The notes: generated by a model from the sequence alone, not told the origin. Numbered from the stretch's first letter, positions 17,051 to 27,461 are shown. The stretch: DNA of 64,000 nt from Bacteroidota bacterium (GCA_027490225.1 JAIXYK010000053.1:1-64000), one strand, 5' to 3'. Made by a program: numbers and translations.

Positions 17051-18340
17051 ATGCAGCATTTAAAGAGGCTTTATAGTCTCCTTTTTTTGATTTTTTGCCC
17101 TTTTCTTTTACTAGCCAATGGCGAAATAAGCCAGGGAGATACCGCATGGATGTTAATGGCTACTGCTTTGGTAATGCTGATGACGCCTGCAGGACTCGCA
17201 CTTTTTTACGGAGGACTCACAAGGTCACGAAGTGTTCTTAACACCATCGGAATGAGCTACGTGGCATTCTGCGCCGCAAATATAGTTTGGGCAGTTGTTG
17301 GATATAGTTTAGTTTTTGGCGGCAATGGTGCTATTTTAGGAACATTAAAGCATATCATGTTGAACGGAATTGATGTCAATAGTGTAACTGGCTCAATTCC
17401 AACTTTACTATTTGTAGCTTTTCAAGGAACTTTTGCAGCCATAACAGTAGCTATCGTAAGTGGTTCTATTATAGAGCGGATAAAGTTTTCTACATGGATT
17501 TACTTTGCATTTCTATGGACATTAGTAGTGTATTGTCCTGTTGCCCATTGGGTTTGGGGCGGTGGATTTTTAAGTCACCACGGTGAATTAGATTTCGCTG
17601 GAGGGACAGTCATTCATATAAATGCAGGTGTTGCAGGACTCGTTTTATTGTTCCTTTTAGGTAAACGAAGAGATTTTGTTGCCGAAAAAGCAAAACCTTC
17701 ATCTTTGAAATTAACGATACTTGGTTCTGCTTTACTTTGGTTTGGATGGTTTGGATTTAACGCAGGTAGCGGATTAGCAGCAAATGGCATCGCAGCAAAT
17801 GCATTTTTAGTAACAAATCTTGCAGCATGTTTCGGTGGAATGTCCTGGTTGATTATTGAATGGATTGATTCAAAGAAACACTCTATAATTGGTATTGCTT
17901 CGGGCGTGGTGGCTGGTTTAGTGGGAATTACACCAGCGGCAGGTTATGTAGATTTTACGGGCGCTGCTGCAATTGGATTAGGTTCTGGTATTGTCGGGTA
18001 TATCTGTGTTGTGAAACTGAAAAATTGGATTCGCTACGACGATACCCTCGACGCTTTTGGTCTGCATGGTATGGTCGGGATTTTTGGGGCCATTGCAACT
18101 GGCATATTTGCCAATCCTGCTGTTAACAGCGGAACTGGACTTTTATATGGAAATCCTTCACAAGTATGGACACAACTTTTTGCCGTATTGGTAATAAGTG
18201 CTTATTCTGCAATAGCTACTTTCGTGGTATATAAAATTTGTGCTTTTTTAACAAAAGGAGGAAGGGTTTCAGAACGACAAGAAGACCTTGGAATGGATGA
18301 GGCACTACATGGAGAAAAAGCTTTTGATTTGAATGATTAA
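17051..18340 (+). CDS. amt: Ammonium transporter, Amt family
   Basis: 429 residues. A cleavable signal-like leader (ending LLLANG, ~24) precedes about eleven membrane helices. The twin histidines of the conduction pore are at 189 (GGTVIHINAG) and 339 (GLHGMVG). Asp181 (LDFAGG) matches the conserved structural Asp of AmtB. It transports ammonium into the cell for the glutamine synthetase encoded upstream. The usual neighbour, a PII protein (GlnK/GlnB), is not present in this window; a universal stress protein follows 9 nt later instead. Confidence 0.96.
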   Translation: MQHLKRLYSLLFLIFCPFLLLANGEISQGDTAWMLMATALVMLMTPAGLALFYGGLTRSRSVLNTIGMSYVAFCAANIVWAVVGYSLVFGGNGAILGTLKHIMLNGIDVNSVTGSIPTLLFVAFQGTFAAITVAIVSGSIIERIKFSTWIYFAFLWTLVVYCPVAHWVWGGGFLSHHGELDFAGGTVIHINAGVAGLVLLFLLGKRRDFVAEKAKPSSLKLTILGSALLWFGWFGFNAGSGLAANGIAANAFLVTNLAACFGGMSWLIIEWIDSKKHSIIGIASGVVAGLVGITPAAGYVDFTGAAAIGLGSGIVGYICVVKLKNWIRYDDTLDAFGLHGMVGIFGAIATGIFANPAVNSGTGLLYGNPSQVWTQLFAVLVISAYSAIATFVVYKICAFLTKGGRVSERQEDLGMDEALHGEKAFDLND

Positions 18341-18349
18341 TGTATTGAA

Positions 18350-19144
18350 ATGGAATTAAAAAAACTGATGATTTTTGATGATTTTACTGAAGCTGCAAAT
18401 ATAGCTGCCCAGCATTGTTATCAAATTGCTGCACTAAGCAAAGCTGAGGTTGTTTCCTTGCATGTTGTGAGCGATAATGAGGACTTGGACTGGGCTGAAA
18501 AAAAATGTGTAGAGCAAATCAAGAAGATGAAGAATTACGATGAAAGTGTTCCATTTCAACCCTTAGCTACAAAGCTGAATTTATTTCAGGGAATGAATAA
18601 ATGGCTGGAAGAGCGTAATATAGATATAACCTTTATGGCAACGCATGGCAAAAAAGACATACAGTTTTTAACCGGAAGTCATGCGTTAAAGCTGATATTT
18701 AATGCAGAAATACCTACTATGGTCGTGCAGCACAAAACACCATTACGTCCATATCGAAATATTCTTTTACCTGTATTTGGTCATCAGAATGAAATGCAGT
18801 TCCCTATAAATGCTCTTAAATCAATAGGTGAGCTATTTGGAGCTAAATTAATGCTTCTTACTCCAGCTTCTAAGGATGCTGCAGAAAAGGAAGAAATTCA
18901 GCAAACAGTTGCTTGGTTAAGATCGGGGCTTGTGGACAGCTTTTCTGCAATTAATGTAAAAGAAAGCAATCAATCAGAAAAGAATTTAAGCAAAGCTGTT
19001 TCAGCAGCCATAGGCGAGGAAAATTTTGACCTTATTGCAATAGTTATTGGCGCTAAGCACCACCGCGATATTTCTGAGAAAAATAAAAAATTCATACAAT
19101 CTATCATTACGAACGAAGAACATTTGCCAGTTTTGTGTTTGTGA
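18350..19144 (+). CDS. Tandem universal stress protein
   Basis: 264 residues with two UspA-like domains (~1-127 and ~133-264). Each has the alternating alpha/beta pattern; the first ends 'TGSHALKLIFNAEIPTMVVQH' and the second '...NEEHLPVLCL'. The canonical nucleotide-binding G-2x-G-9x-G(S/T) motif is not intact in either half, so ATP binding is doubtful. It begins 9 nt after amt and is probably the third gene of the glnN-amt unit. A regulatory or protective role under nitrogen or energy stress is inference from this position. Confidence 0.82.
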   Translation: MELKKLMIFDDFTEAANIAAQHCYQIAALSKAEVVSLHVVSDNEDLDWAEKKCVEQIKKMKNYDESVPFQPLATKLNLFQGMNKWLEERNIDITFMATHGKKDIQFLTGSHALKLIFNAEIPTMVVQHKTPLRPYRNILLPVFGHQNEMQFPINALKSIGELFGAKLMLLTPASKDAAEKEEIQQTVAWLRSGLVDSFSAINVKESNQSEKNLSKAVSAAIGEENFDLIAIVIGAKHHRDISEKNKKFIQSIITNEEHLPVLCL

Positions 19145-19269
19145 TAATTTCCCTCTGTTCGGCATTTTTTAACTTTTTAAGATTTTTAAGGAAACGAAAA
19201 AGGATTTTCAAATATTGATAATATGTTTTATTTATTTAAGTTCGCAACCCTAAAAAAATCAGCATTTCT

Positions 19270-20313
19270 ATGAGAATAATTTTTACTTTTATAATCCTCC
19301 TAATTTCCCAAATTTATAATGCTCAAACCTATAACGGCCCCGAAAGTGTCGATTACGATGCAATTCGTGGACGGTATATGATTTCTAATTCTGCGAATGG
19401 CAGGATTTTAAGTCGCGCAGTCGATGGAACATTAGGACTTTTTAAATCTGGAATTAGCCCAAATCCTTACGGAATTGAAGTGGTAGATTCTGTAATTTAT
19501 GCTTGCTGTGGAGGATTTATTAAGGGATATAATTTGTTCGATACCACATTGGTATGTAACATCAACACAGGAGCTACTTTTTTAAATGGCATTACGCACG
19601 ATAACCAAGGGAACCTATTCGCAACTGACTTTAGTGCCAAGAAAATTTACAGAATAAATCCAGCCGCAGGTACTTCTAATGTAATGGTAACAGGATTAAC
19701 TAAAAGCCCGAATGGTATTCTATACGACGAGCCCGGTAACCGATTGATTTTCGTAAACTGGGGAAGCAATGCTCCTGTTAGTGCCGTTTCATTGGTCGAT
19801 TCAAGTGTTTCAACTTTAACAACTACAAGTCTAAGCAATTGCGACGGAATTGCTTATGATGGTGTTCAATACTACTATGTTTCTTCCTGGGGAGTAAGCG
19901 GAATTGTTCGTTTTAACGCTGATTTTGCGGCAGCACCAACTACAGTCTATACAGGACTAACACAACCTGCAGATATCTATTACAACCTATTAACTGATAC
20001 GTTGGCCTCCCCAAATTCTGGTGCCAATACTGTTACTTTTTATGGTTTTGAGCAAACAGTTTCAATCTCAAATGAAGTAGAAAAATCAAACAATGTGCTG
20101 GTTTACCCAAATCCTTTTACCAACGAAATTAAAATTGAATCACAAGGCTTTGTGAGTTACGAAATAATTGACCAATTAGGAAAATTAGTGGTTAAAGGTG
20201 AAGTAAATGCTTTTGGCTCAATTACCACAGATAAACTGCTATCGGGAACATATTTCATTTCCCTAACAGATAGCAAAGGAAATCAGACGAAACAGAAGCT
20301 ATTGAAGCAGTAA
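19270..20313 (+). CDS. T9SS-exported SMP-30/NHL-like beta-propeller protein
   Basis: 347 residues with a signal peptide ending IYNAQ near residue 19. Residues ~20-260 form a six-bladed-type propeller resembling SMP-30/gluconolactonase or strictosidine synthase-like folds ('GITHDNQGNLFATDFSAKKI', 'SPNGILYDEPGNRLIFVNWG', 'NCDGIAYDGVQYYYVSSWG'). A type A sorting domain follows (YPNPFTNEIKI ... GTYFISL). Metal ligands for a lactonase cannot be confirmed, so this may be a binding rather than a catalytic propeller. The stop codon abuts the stop of a convergent small gene at 20314. Confidence 0.82.
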   Translation: MRIIFTFIILLISQIYNAQTYNGPESVDYDAIRGRYMISNSANGRILSRAVDGTLGLFKSGISPNPYGIEVVDSVIYACCGGFIKGYNLFDTTLVCNINTGATFLNGITHDNQGNLFATDFSAKKIYRINPAAGTSNVMVTGLTKSPNGILYDEPGNRLIFVNWGSNAPVSAVSLVDSSVSTLTTTSLSNCDGIAYDGVQYYYVSSWGVSGIVRFNADFAAAPTTVYTGLTQPADIYYNLLTDTLASPNSGANTVTFYGFEQTVSISNEVEKSNNVLVYPNPFTNEIKIESQGFVSYEIIDQLGKLVVKGEVNAFGSITTDKLLSGTYFISLTDSKGNQTKQKLLKQ

Positions 20314-20547
20314 CTACCAATTGCTGCGATACATGCTTCTGTGCAAGGTTTGTGACTTTCTAATTACCTTAATTCCCAGCCATGCAGCTGAGATAGTAAC
20401 TAAAAAAAGTAACACAAAGAATATCCATGCACCCGAAGCAGCTCCTGTTTCGCCTGGAATTCCAATTGCATCGTTTAGCAATTCTATTGTCATCGGCAAT
20501 AGAAACAGTGCAATCGTACAACTAAGTAATCCAAACAACCTATTCAT
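20314..20547 (-). CDS. Small membrane protein, two helices
   Basis: 77 residues with two hydrophobic segments (~3-24 and ~38-61), separated by a short Gly/Ala loop and ending in a basic tail (KVIRKSQTLHRS). I do not recognise the family. It lies tail-to-tail with the T9SS propeller gene, with no base between the two stops. It is short, but the hydrophobic pattern and absence of an overlapping gene support it. Confidence 0.55.
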   Translation of the reverse strand: MNRLFGLLSCTIALFLLPMTIELLNDAIGIPGETGAASGAWIFFVLLFLVTISAAWLGIKVIRKSQTLHRSMYRSNW

Positions 20548-20788
20548 CGAAACAAATATATTTTTTGGAACGCACTGTTAATCAGGTGGCTATTGTAAAG
20601 CTATGAACCACAGATTGTTAATAAAGTTGAGTGTTAAATTACTGAAATTCAGATATTTAATAAAATAAAAACAGATTTAACTCCCTTTCTTACTGTAAGA
20701 AGAATAAAAAGTATTAATCGGATTCTAGCTTATTTCACTCACTTTGAACAAATATAATTGCCATTGCAACTAAAAATTAGTTGTGTTT

Positions 20789-23700
20789 TTATTTCCTGCA
20801 TCCACAATTATGTCCATGAAAACCATGGGTCTCTTCATGCCATTTGAAATCACTGTTCCCAAATTCTTGTTCAAAGTAAAATGGAATGCGCTTCTTAGCA
20901 TTTTTCCCATATTCATTCATCGTCATCGCATCATATATATGTCCGTTAGCAACTGTATATTTTATTGTTCCAATGTTATCAATGTCATCCAATGGGTTTT
21001 TATCCAGAATTATAAAATCGGCCAATTTCCCTTTTTCTAAACTGCCAATTTCTTTCTCCATACCAATGTAATAGGCTCCATTTACAGTTGCGCATTTCAA
21101 AGCTTGCATAGCACTCATGCCTCCACTAGCTAGCATTTTCAATTCCCAGTGTGCTCCCAATCCTTGAATCTGCCCATGTGCGCCTAAATTTACTTTTACA
21201 CCAGCGTCTGCCAGTTTTTTGCAAGATTTAGCAATTTGAATATGCCCATTCAAATATTCACCATCAGGAACCATTGTACGGTGACGCGCACGTGAATCAA
21301 CCAAAGCTCTTGGTGTAAAATTCATCAAACGCTCATTTTCCCAAACATTCTCTTTTTGGTACCAGTAGTATTCTCCATTAACAGCTCCATAACTCACAAT
21401 CAGCGTAGGAGTGTAGCCAGTGCTGGAACTGCTCCAAAGTTTCACTACATCATCGTAAATATCACTTACAGGAATGTTGTGCTCTATACCTGTATGCCCA
21501 TCTAAAATCATGGTCATGTTATGTAAAAAATGAGAACCACCTTCAGGAACAACTTCCATATTCAATTTTCTCGCTCCATCAATTACCATTTGACGTTGAT
21601 TTCTGCGAGGCTGGTTATAACTCTTCACACTAAATGCGCCCCAGGCTTTTGTTCTGCGCAATGCACTCATCGCATCTTCTGGTTTGTTTATCGTTGCTCT
21701 AAAATCCCCATCAGCACCGTATAAAATCACACCTGTAGAGAATATTCTTGGACCAACCATTGTCCCAGCTTTCACCATTTCACTCTGAGAAAAAACCATT
21801 TCACTATTCGATGATGGATCATGCGTGGTCGTTACACCAAAAGCTAAATTGGTAAAATATTGCCATTGTTGCTGAGGACTTAATCCCAACCTAAATGTTC
21901 CTTGATGCGCATGTACATCAATCAAACCTGGCATAATTGTTTTTCCTTTGCAATCTACCACTTCTGCATCAGCAGGAATGCTAACCGACTCACCTTTTCC
22001 AACTTGCTCTATTCTATTGTCACGAATAACAATGCTTCCATTTTCTATCACTTCTTCACCATTCATGGTAATGATTTTTGCATTTGTAAATGCCTTTAAT
22101 CCATTCGATTTATCATGTGCCAACTGCAACCCAATTTTTAAACCTGCGCTCAGTGGTGCTTTTGGCTCTTTTGCAGCGGCAGTTAAAAAAGGAAAACATT
22201 CTTTCAGCGATACACTGAAATATTCTTCTCCAGTTGTCCAATGCATCGTTTCATTATCGCTCCAATGCAAGCTTATTCCTGCATCTTGTGCAATCTGTTT
22301 TACAGGATAAGCTGTGGATGTATTGTTCAAATCCAACGGCATTCCTGTTTGAATAAATGGTGTAACATACACCTTAAACAACTCCGAAAAGGTCAACCAT
22401 TTGTTATCTGGACTCAAACTGTATTGTGTAGCATATTTCGATGTGTAATGCGTTCTAACATCGTTTCCTGTTAAATCGCAACTTTTGAAGGCTTTCTCTA
22501 ATTCGCCGAATATTTCCCCACCTTTTGAATAAAAAATCCGTTTCCCATCATCAGAAAAATAAGCATGCTCGCCTTCTTTTGAAATCAATTTACTTTCGCC
22601 ACTTGCAGTATTCATCAAATAAATTCCAGGATCATTGCAATACGTAAATCCCTGGTGGTCATTTCCTTCTTCTTTTTGATAAACCAAAAATGCTCCATCT
22701 GGAGATAACCTGGGCGACCTAAAAATGCCCGCCATTTTACCAGACAGCACCTTTGTAAAATTATTACTCAAATTCAATTGTATAATTTGGCCTTTGTTCA
22801 CATCACTCCAAGTAACATACACCACACTTTTCCCGTCGGCCGAAAAACTCGGTTCAAATTCAAAATCAAGTCCTTTTGTCAATCGAACTGGCTTTCCATT
22901 TGGCAAATCTTTTTTCCATAAATAACCAATTGCGTTAAATATGAGCATTTTCCCATCAGCACTTGTTACAGCATGTCTTATTGCCTTGCTCGTAAAACTA
23001 TCGGGTGCAGCCAGTTGAGGTACATGCAAAGCGTTTGTAATTTTATGTTTCGAAGTCACCGAAAATGGAATTTCAGTCATCGCGCCCATTTGCGTATCAA
23101 TCTTCCTTATTTTTCCTTTTGCCCAAATGATTAACGCATTATCATCAGGTGTAAAATTATAGTTGGTATATGGACCAAACAACGCCCAGGCTTCTTGCTG
23201 GTCTTTACTTAAATCGGTATAAATCGGTCTTTCAATGCCCGTTTCTAGGTTGCGCAAATACAACACTGTTTTTTCTCTCACCCTACGCACATAAGCCAAA
23301 GTCTTTCCATCGTGCGACAATACAGGTCTTACTGCGCCTCCTGGACCTTGCACCACCGTTTCGTTTTCACCTTTTTCTATATTCAATCTTTTAATCACAT
23401 AAATCTGGCTATTCGGGTCTTTGTTATATTGAAAATAACCTCCAGGATACACATCTTCGCTGTAATAAACATATTTTCCATCCTTACTCACACAAGGCTC
23501 GCCTAAATCTTGCTGGTCGTTTTTTCGTTTGGTCAATTGCATGCCAGTTCCACCATTGGTATGGTACATCCATAATTCTCCAGCACCAGCCGAACGCGTA
23601 TTCGTAAAATGTTTTCGCGCTATAATGTATTGCCCATCGGGTGTCCAAACTGCATTGTTTAATAACCTAAAATCTTCTTTGGTAATCTGCTTCGCATTGC

Positions 23701-24079
23701 TGCCATCCGTTTGCATCATCCAAATATTATCGGCGCCATCACTATCACTTGTATAAGATATCCATTTCCCATCAGGACTAAATCTCGGTTGCACTTCGTA
23801 AGCATAACCACTTCTTAAGCAAGTCGCAGTTCCACCAGATATTGGCATCAAATAAATATCACCCAATAAATCAAAAACTATGTTTTTCCCATCAGGACTC
23901 ACATCCAAATTCATCCAAGTTCCCTCGTTGAGGTCAAAACTCACTTCCTTAAAAGCTCCCGGAGGATTGTTTATGTCCCATTTTTCGGGTTCAGTAGTTT
24001 TTTTATCAGATTTTTTTTGAGCCAATAGGGCAGGAGCAAAGCCAATAAGGCAAAGCAAAGCGATGGTTTTTAAACGCAT
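20789..24079 (-). CDS. Secreted TolB-type propeller fused to an amidohydrolase
   Basis: 1096 residues with a signal peptide ending ALLAQ (~21). Residues ~40-600 hold WD40-like/PD40 blades with the repeated 'SPDGKWISYTSDSDGxDNIW' pattern. From ~665 to 1060 is an amidohydrolase domain: beta-sandwich strand 'AKIITMNGEEVIENG', metal-binding VHAHQG (~718-724), later histidines in 'EGGSHFLHN', 'GIEHNIPV' and 'NLGAHGQ', and the closing 'GSLEKGKLADFIILDKNPL'. The fold matches imidazolonepropionase/prolidase-type periplasmic hydrolases. The propeller may gate or bind a peptide substrate. The short C-terminal tail ends in a His/Cys cluster (HNCGCRK). Activity on peptides or amides is inferred. Confidence 0.9.
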   Translation of the reverse strand: MRLKTIALLCLIGFAPALLAQKKSDKKTTEPEKWDINNPPGAFKEVSFDLNEGTWMNLDVSPDGKNIVFDLLGDIYLMPISGGTATCLRSGYAYEVQPRFSPDGKWISYTSDSDGADNIWMMQTDGSNAKQITKEDFRLLNNAVWTPDGQYIIARKHFTNTRSAGAGELWMYHTNGGTGMQLTKRKNDQQDLGEPCVSKDGKYVYYSEDVYPGGYFQYNKDPNSQIYVIKRLNIEKGENETVVQGPGGAVRPVLSHDGKTLAYVRRVREKTVLYLRNLETGIERPIYTDLSKDQQEAWALFGPYTNYNFTPDDNALIIWAKGKIRKIDTQMGAMTEIPFSVTSKHKITNALHVPQLAAPDSFTSKAIRHAVTSADGKMLIFNAIGYLWKKDLPNGKPVRLTKGLDFEFEPSFSADGKSVVYVTWSDVNKGQIIQLNLSNNFTKVLSGKMAGIFRSPRLSPDGAFLVYQKEEGNDHQGFTYCNDPGIYLMNTASGESKLISKEGEHAYFSDDGKRIFYSKGGEIFGELEKAFKSCDLTGNDVRTHYTSKYATQYSLSPDNKWLTFSELFKVYVTPFIQTGMPLDLNNTSTAYPVKQIAQDAGISLHWSDNETMHWTTGEEYFSVSLKECFPFLTAAAKEPKAPLSAGLKIGLQLAHDKSNGLKAFTNAKIITMNGEEVIENGSIVIRDNRIEQVGKGESVSIPADAEVVDCKGKTIMPGLIDVHAHQGTFRLGLSPQQQWQYFTNLAFGVTTTHDPSSNSEMVFSQSEMVKAGTMVGPRIFSTGVILYGADGDFRATINKPEDAMSALRRTKAWGAFSVKSYNQPRRNQRQMVIDGARKLNMEVVPEGGSHFLHNMTMILDGHTGIEHNIPVSDIYDDVVKLWSSSSTGYTPTLIVSYGAVNGEYYWYQKENVWENERLMNFTPRALVDSRARHRTMVPDGEYLNGHIQIAKSCKKLADAGVKVNLGAHGQIQGLGAHWELKMLASGGMSAMQALKCATVNGAYYIGMEKEIGSLEKGKLADFIILDKNPLDDIDNIGTIKYTVANGHIYDAMTMNEYGKNAKKRIPFYFEQEFGNSDFKWHEETHGFHGHNCGCRK

Positions 24080-24409
24080 TTCAATTGATTTTCGGTAAAA
24101 ATAGTAAAATAGAAATGCAAGTATTAAGGTATGTGCATATTTTGGGCACTCCCCAAATTTTTGTGTTCAACAACCGAGTCTAAAAAAGAGCATTTCGTCC
24201 CCAAAAATTTGGGTCACGTGCTCGCCTGTAGTCCCGAGGCTAAAATCATTATTGGTAATAATTTTACATGCGTTTTCAGCCTCGGGAGCTACTTGGCTCG
24301 CCCGCTAGTGCTACATCATAGTTTAAATTCTTTCATCGTAAAACTAAAGTTGAATCCTATATCTTACTTTACAAGAAAGGAATAAATTTGTACTTTATTT
24401 TAATTTCCA
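24080..24409. other. Divergent intergenic region with a composite inverted repeat
   Basis: 330 bp between two divergent genes; no gene is convincing. The main stem pairs 24228-24245 (GTAGTCCCGAGGCTAAAA) with 24271-24293 (TTTTCAGCCTCGGGAGCTAC), and the pairing continues outward via CTCGCC/GGCTCG. A second palindrome, CCCCAAAAATTTGGG (24199-24213), sits inside GAGCA/TGCTC arms. The edge TGGCTCGCCCGCT (24294-24306) resembles the TGGCTCACCCGCT found on the minus strand of the REP-like repeats elsewhere in the window. Confidence 0.5.
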
Positions 24410-27301
24410 ATGAACCATCCATTCACCTCCATCACTTTTGTTATTTGTTTCTTCTCTTCAACATTATTTGCCCAAAACTGGCAAACGCCCATCGAAATTT
24501 TAGACACAGCTGGTAGTTCCGGTGTTACTGGTCATTCTAATGTGCTGAAAATTGTAAATGGTAAACCAGCAATAGCATTTTATGACGTCACCCATACGCG
24601 CTTGCAATATGTTTATGCATTAGACGCACAAGGAACTTCCTGGTCGCCAGTCATAACAGTCGATAACAGTGGAAGTGTCGGCCTTCAGCTTTCCTTAGAA
24701 GTTGTAAATGGAAATCCCGCCATTGCCTACTACGACAATATCAATGGCGATTTACGCTATGTGAGAGCTGCCGATGCTGATGGCGCCACTTGGAATACTC
24801 CAATTTTCGTTGACTCATTAAATAACAAAGGAAAATTCCCAAGCTTAAAAGTGGTAAACGGTTTTCCTGCAATTAGCTACCAAGACGTAACTCAGTCAGA
24901 TTTAATGTTTGTAAGAGCTGCAGATTTAAATGGAAATAGTTGGGGTACTCCAATTACGGTAATGTCTGCGAATGCAGTTGCCAATAATGGAACAAGTCTG
25001 GCCGTTGTAAATGGAAATCCTGCAATTGCATTTTCTTATACAGTTGGAGCAGCTACAACTTTAAGGTATGTTGCTGCAACTGATGCAAATGGCGCTAATT
25101 GGTCAACAAGTGTAGGGATTGAAACTGGTGGTTTTTCGCCACAATTACTAGTTATAAATGGAAATCCAGCAATTTCACATTTTACCTCTGCAACTTCTCG
25201 GGTAAAATTTGTTCGTGCTACAAATGCAGATGGTTCTTCTTGGGGAAGTGGTATTTTTGTTTCAACAAATGGAGAAACAGCTACCAATCATGCATTAGCT
25301 GTAGTTGGAGGTTTTCCAACGGTTTCTTATTACGATCAATCAAATACAAGACTTAAAATCTGCACAGCTACCAATGCAAATGGTTCAACTTGGGCTGCTG
25401 CAGTTGTTGCAGATAATATCGATAATGCTGGTTTGTACAACGGTTTAGTGGAATTAGAAGGTCAGCCAGCAGTAAGTTTTACAAGAAATGTTAGTGGAAA
25501 ATTATGCTTCCGAAAAAGAACGAATGCTAATGGAAATCTATGGACAGAAGCAATTACTTGGAAAACAGGTGGCGCTTTAGGTGAATATGCAAACCTTGAA
25601 ATTGTAAACGGGTTTCCAGCAATCTGTTATTACGACCAAACCAACGGACTTCAAAAATACATAAGGTCTTTGGACGCGCAAGGAGAAACATGGGGAACAC
25701 CCATATCAATTTCACAATCAACAGATGATATTGGAAAATATTGTAAAATGAAGATTGTAAACGGTAATCCTGCAATATCTTTTTATAATACAGATAATGA
25801 AAATATTGGCTTCAAAAGAGCTGACAATGTAAATGGAAGTTCTTGGCCTTTGGTAGAGCAATATGTAAGCAATGCAGACCCATTTCAATCGCCCGAAATG
25901 GAGTTATTTGTTACCAATAACAAACCATCTATTTTGTTTTATTCGCAGGTTGTGACACGTGCTTATTTAAAAAACGCATCCGATGTCAATGGAACAAATT
26001 GGTCAGCTACACCATTTACACCTGAATCAGCTATTACCACAGGTCGTTATCTTTCTGTTGCAACTATTGCAGGATTTTCTGCCTTTTCACATTACGACCA
26101 AACCAATGGAAACTTAAGATACATAAGGGCCACAAACGTAGGAGCTACAACTTGGGGAACGCCATCTGTTGTTGACCAAACAGGCGATGTTGGTCAATTT
26201 ACAAGTTTAGCTGAAGTAAATGGAGCACCTGCGATTGCATATTACGATGTAACTAATAATAAATTAAAGTTCGTAAGAGCGACCAATTCAACAGGTTCTA
26301 CTTGGGCTACTCCTATTTCAGTTACACCAAACGGTTCAGGAGGGAAATACACGGCATTGGCAGTTTTAAATGGAAAACCAATCATATTTTACCAAGGTGG
26401 TTTTAGGTCTAAGTTGTACGCTGTTCAAGCAAACGATTCCTTAGGAACAACTTGGGGCACACCAGTAATTATACACGATGTGCCACAAACAGGTTATTAT
26501 ACGTCTGTTAAAATTTTAAGCAATGAAGTTTTTGTGGGAACTTATTGTTTACAAGATGCAAGACCTTATTTTATTCGTGGTGCAGCATGTGAGTCTCCAA
26601 TATCACCAATTAATGTAACTCCTTCTCAGGCTTTACAAATTTGCGAAGGTCAATCTACAATTTTGCAAGTGAGCGGCAATAATTTGAGCTGGTTTGATGC
26701 TGCTTCTGGAGGGAATTTACTCGCAAGTGGCAACGAATTTTCAACCACGGCATTAAATAGTACTGTTAGTTTTTATGTATCATCGAGCGAATGCAATATT
26801 GAGTCGAATAGAATTGAAATTCCAGTCAATGTTTCACCTTTGCCTAATGCTGAAATCATTCAAAATGAATTGGAGTTAACAGCCTTGCCAGCAGAAGCAA
26901 GCTATCAATGGATTCTTTGCGATGGTACTTTCATTGACAATGCAACACAACAAAATTACATGGTTGAATCGGCAGGTTCCTATTCAGTTATAGTAAACTT
27001 AAATGGTTGCGTCGATTCAAGCGCCTGTGTTGATTTATTAATAACAAATTTAAATGCAGCATCTTTTATAGATAATGAAGTTATAGTTTACCCAAATCCA
27101 GCAAAAAATGAGGTCAATATTAAGGGTAAGCATGTTATTTCTTGGCAAGTTCTAAACACTTTGGGACGAGTAGTACAATCAGGTAAATCAAATAAAATTA
27201 TAACTGAAGACCTTGAAACAGGTATTTATACAATTGTAATTTTAGATAATTTGGGAACACTAATAAGCAAAAGAATTTTCTTGCAAAAGGAGATTTTTTA
27301 G
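24410..27301 (+). CDS. T9SS-exported large repeat protein
   Basis: 963 residues with a signal peptide ending TLFAQ near residue 22. Residues ~30-730 contain about fourteen ~47-residue repeats built on 'VNGNPAIAYYDxTNGxLRYVRAxDxxGxxWGTP', most likely consecutive beta-propeller blades. Then come an Ig-like segment ('CEGQSTILQVSGNNLSWFDA'), a Trp/Cys module ('YQWILCDGTF...CVDSSACVDLL') and a type A sorting domain starting YPNPAKNEVNI. It is probably a surface-exposed binding protein. The downstream cyclase gene is convergent. Confidence 0.87.
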   Translation: MNHPFTSITFVICFFSSTLFAQNWQTPIEILDTAGSSGVTGHSNVLKIVNGKPAIAFYDVTHTRLQYVYALDAQGTSWSPVITVDNSGSVGLQLSLEVVNGNPAIAYYDNINGDLRYVRAADADGATWNTPIFVDSLNNKGKFPSLKVVNGFPAISYQDVTQSDLMFVRAADLNGNSWGTPITVMSANAVANNGTSLAVVNGNPAIAFSYTVGAATTLRYVAATDANGANWSTSVGIETGGFSPQLLVINGNPAISHFTSATSRVKFVRATNADGSSWGSGIFVSTNGETATNHALAVVGGFPTVSYYDQSNTRLKICTATNANGSTWAAAVVADNIDNAGLYNGLVELEGQPAVSFTRNVSGKLCFRKRTNANGNLWTEAITWKTGGALGEYANLEIVNGFPAICYYDQTNGLQKYIRSLDAQGETWGTPISISQSTDDIGKYCKMKIVNGNPAISFYNTDNENIGFKRADNVNGSSWPLVEQYVSNADPFQSPEMELFVTNNKPSILFYSQVVTRAYLKNASDVNGTNWSATPFTPESAITTGRYLSVATIAGFSAFSHYDQTNGNLRYIRATNVGATTWGTPSVVDQTGDVGQFTSLAEVNGAPAIAYYDVTNNKLKFVRATNSTGSTWATPISVTPNGSGGKYTALAVLNGKPIIFYQGGFRSKLYAVQANDSLGTTWGTPVIIHDVPQTGYYTSVKILSNEVFVGTYCLQDARPYFIRGAACESPISPINVTPSQALQICEGQSTILQVSGNNLSWFDAASGGNLLASGNEFSTTALNSTVSFYVSSSECNIESNRIEIPVNVSPLPNAEIIQNELELTALPAEASYQWILCDGTFIDNATQQNYMVESAGSYSVIVNLNGCVDSSACVDLLITNLNAASFIDNEVIVYPNPAKNEVNIKGKHVISWQVLNTLGRVVQSGKSNKIITEDLETGIYTIVILDNLGTLISKRIFLQKEIF

Positions 27302-27461
27302 TAAATAAGATATACACTTTTGAGATAGGTGGTATTTCTAAAAATGAGCAACAAATTAAATCTCTCAAAAATGCATTTATAGCTGCCGATAACATAGAGT
27401 ATGGTATGGGAAATAAAATTCCACTTTGGTTGTTTGGTTGTATGTATTAATAAATCTAGAG

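Noticed and set aside
24131-24385. 84-residue frame in the divergent intergenic region
   Set aside because: It runs through the inverted repeats, has no signal or motif and is best explained by chance.
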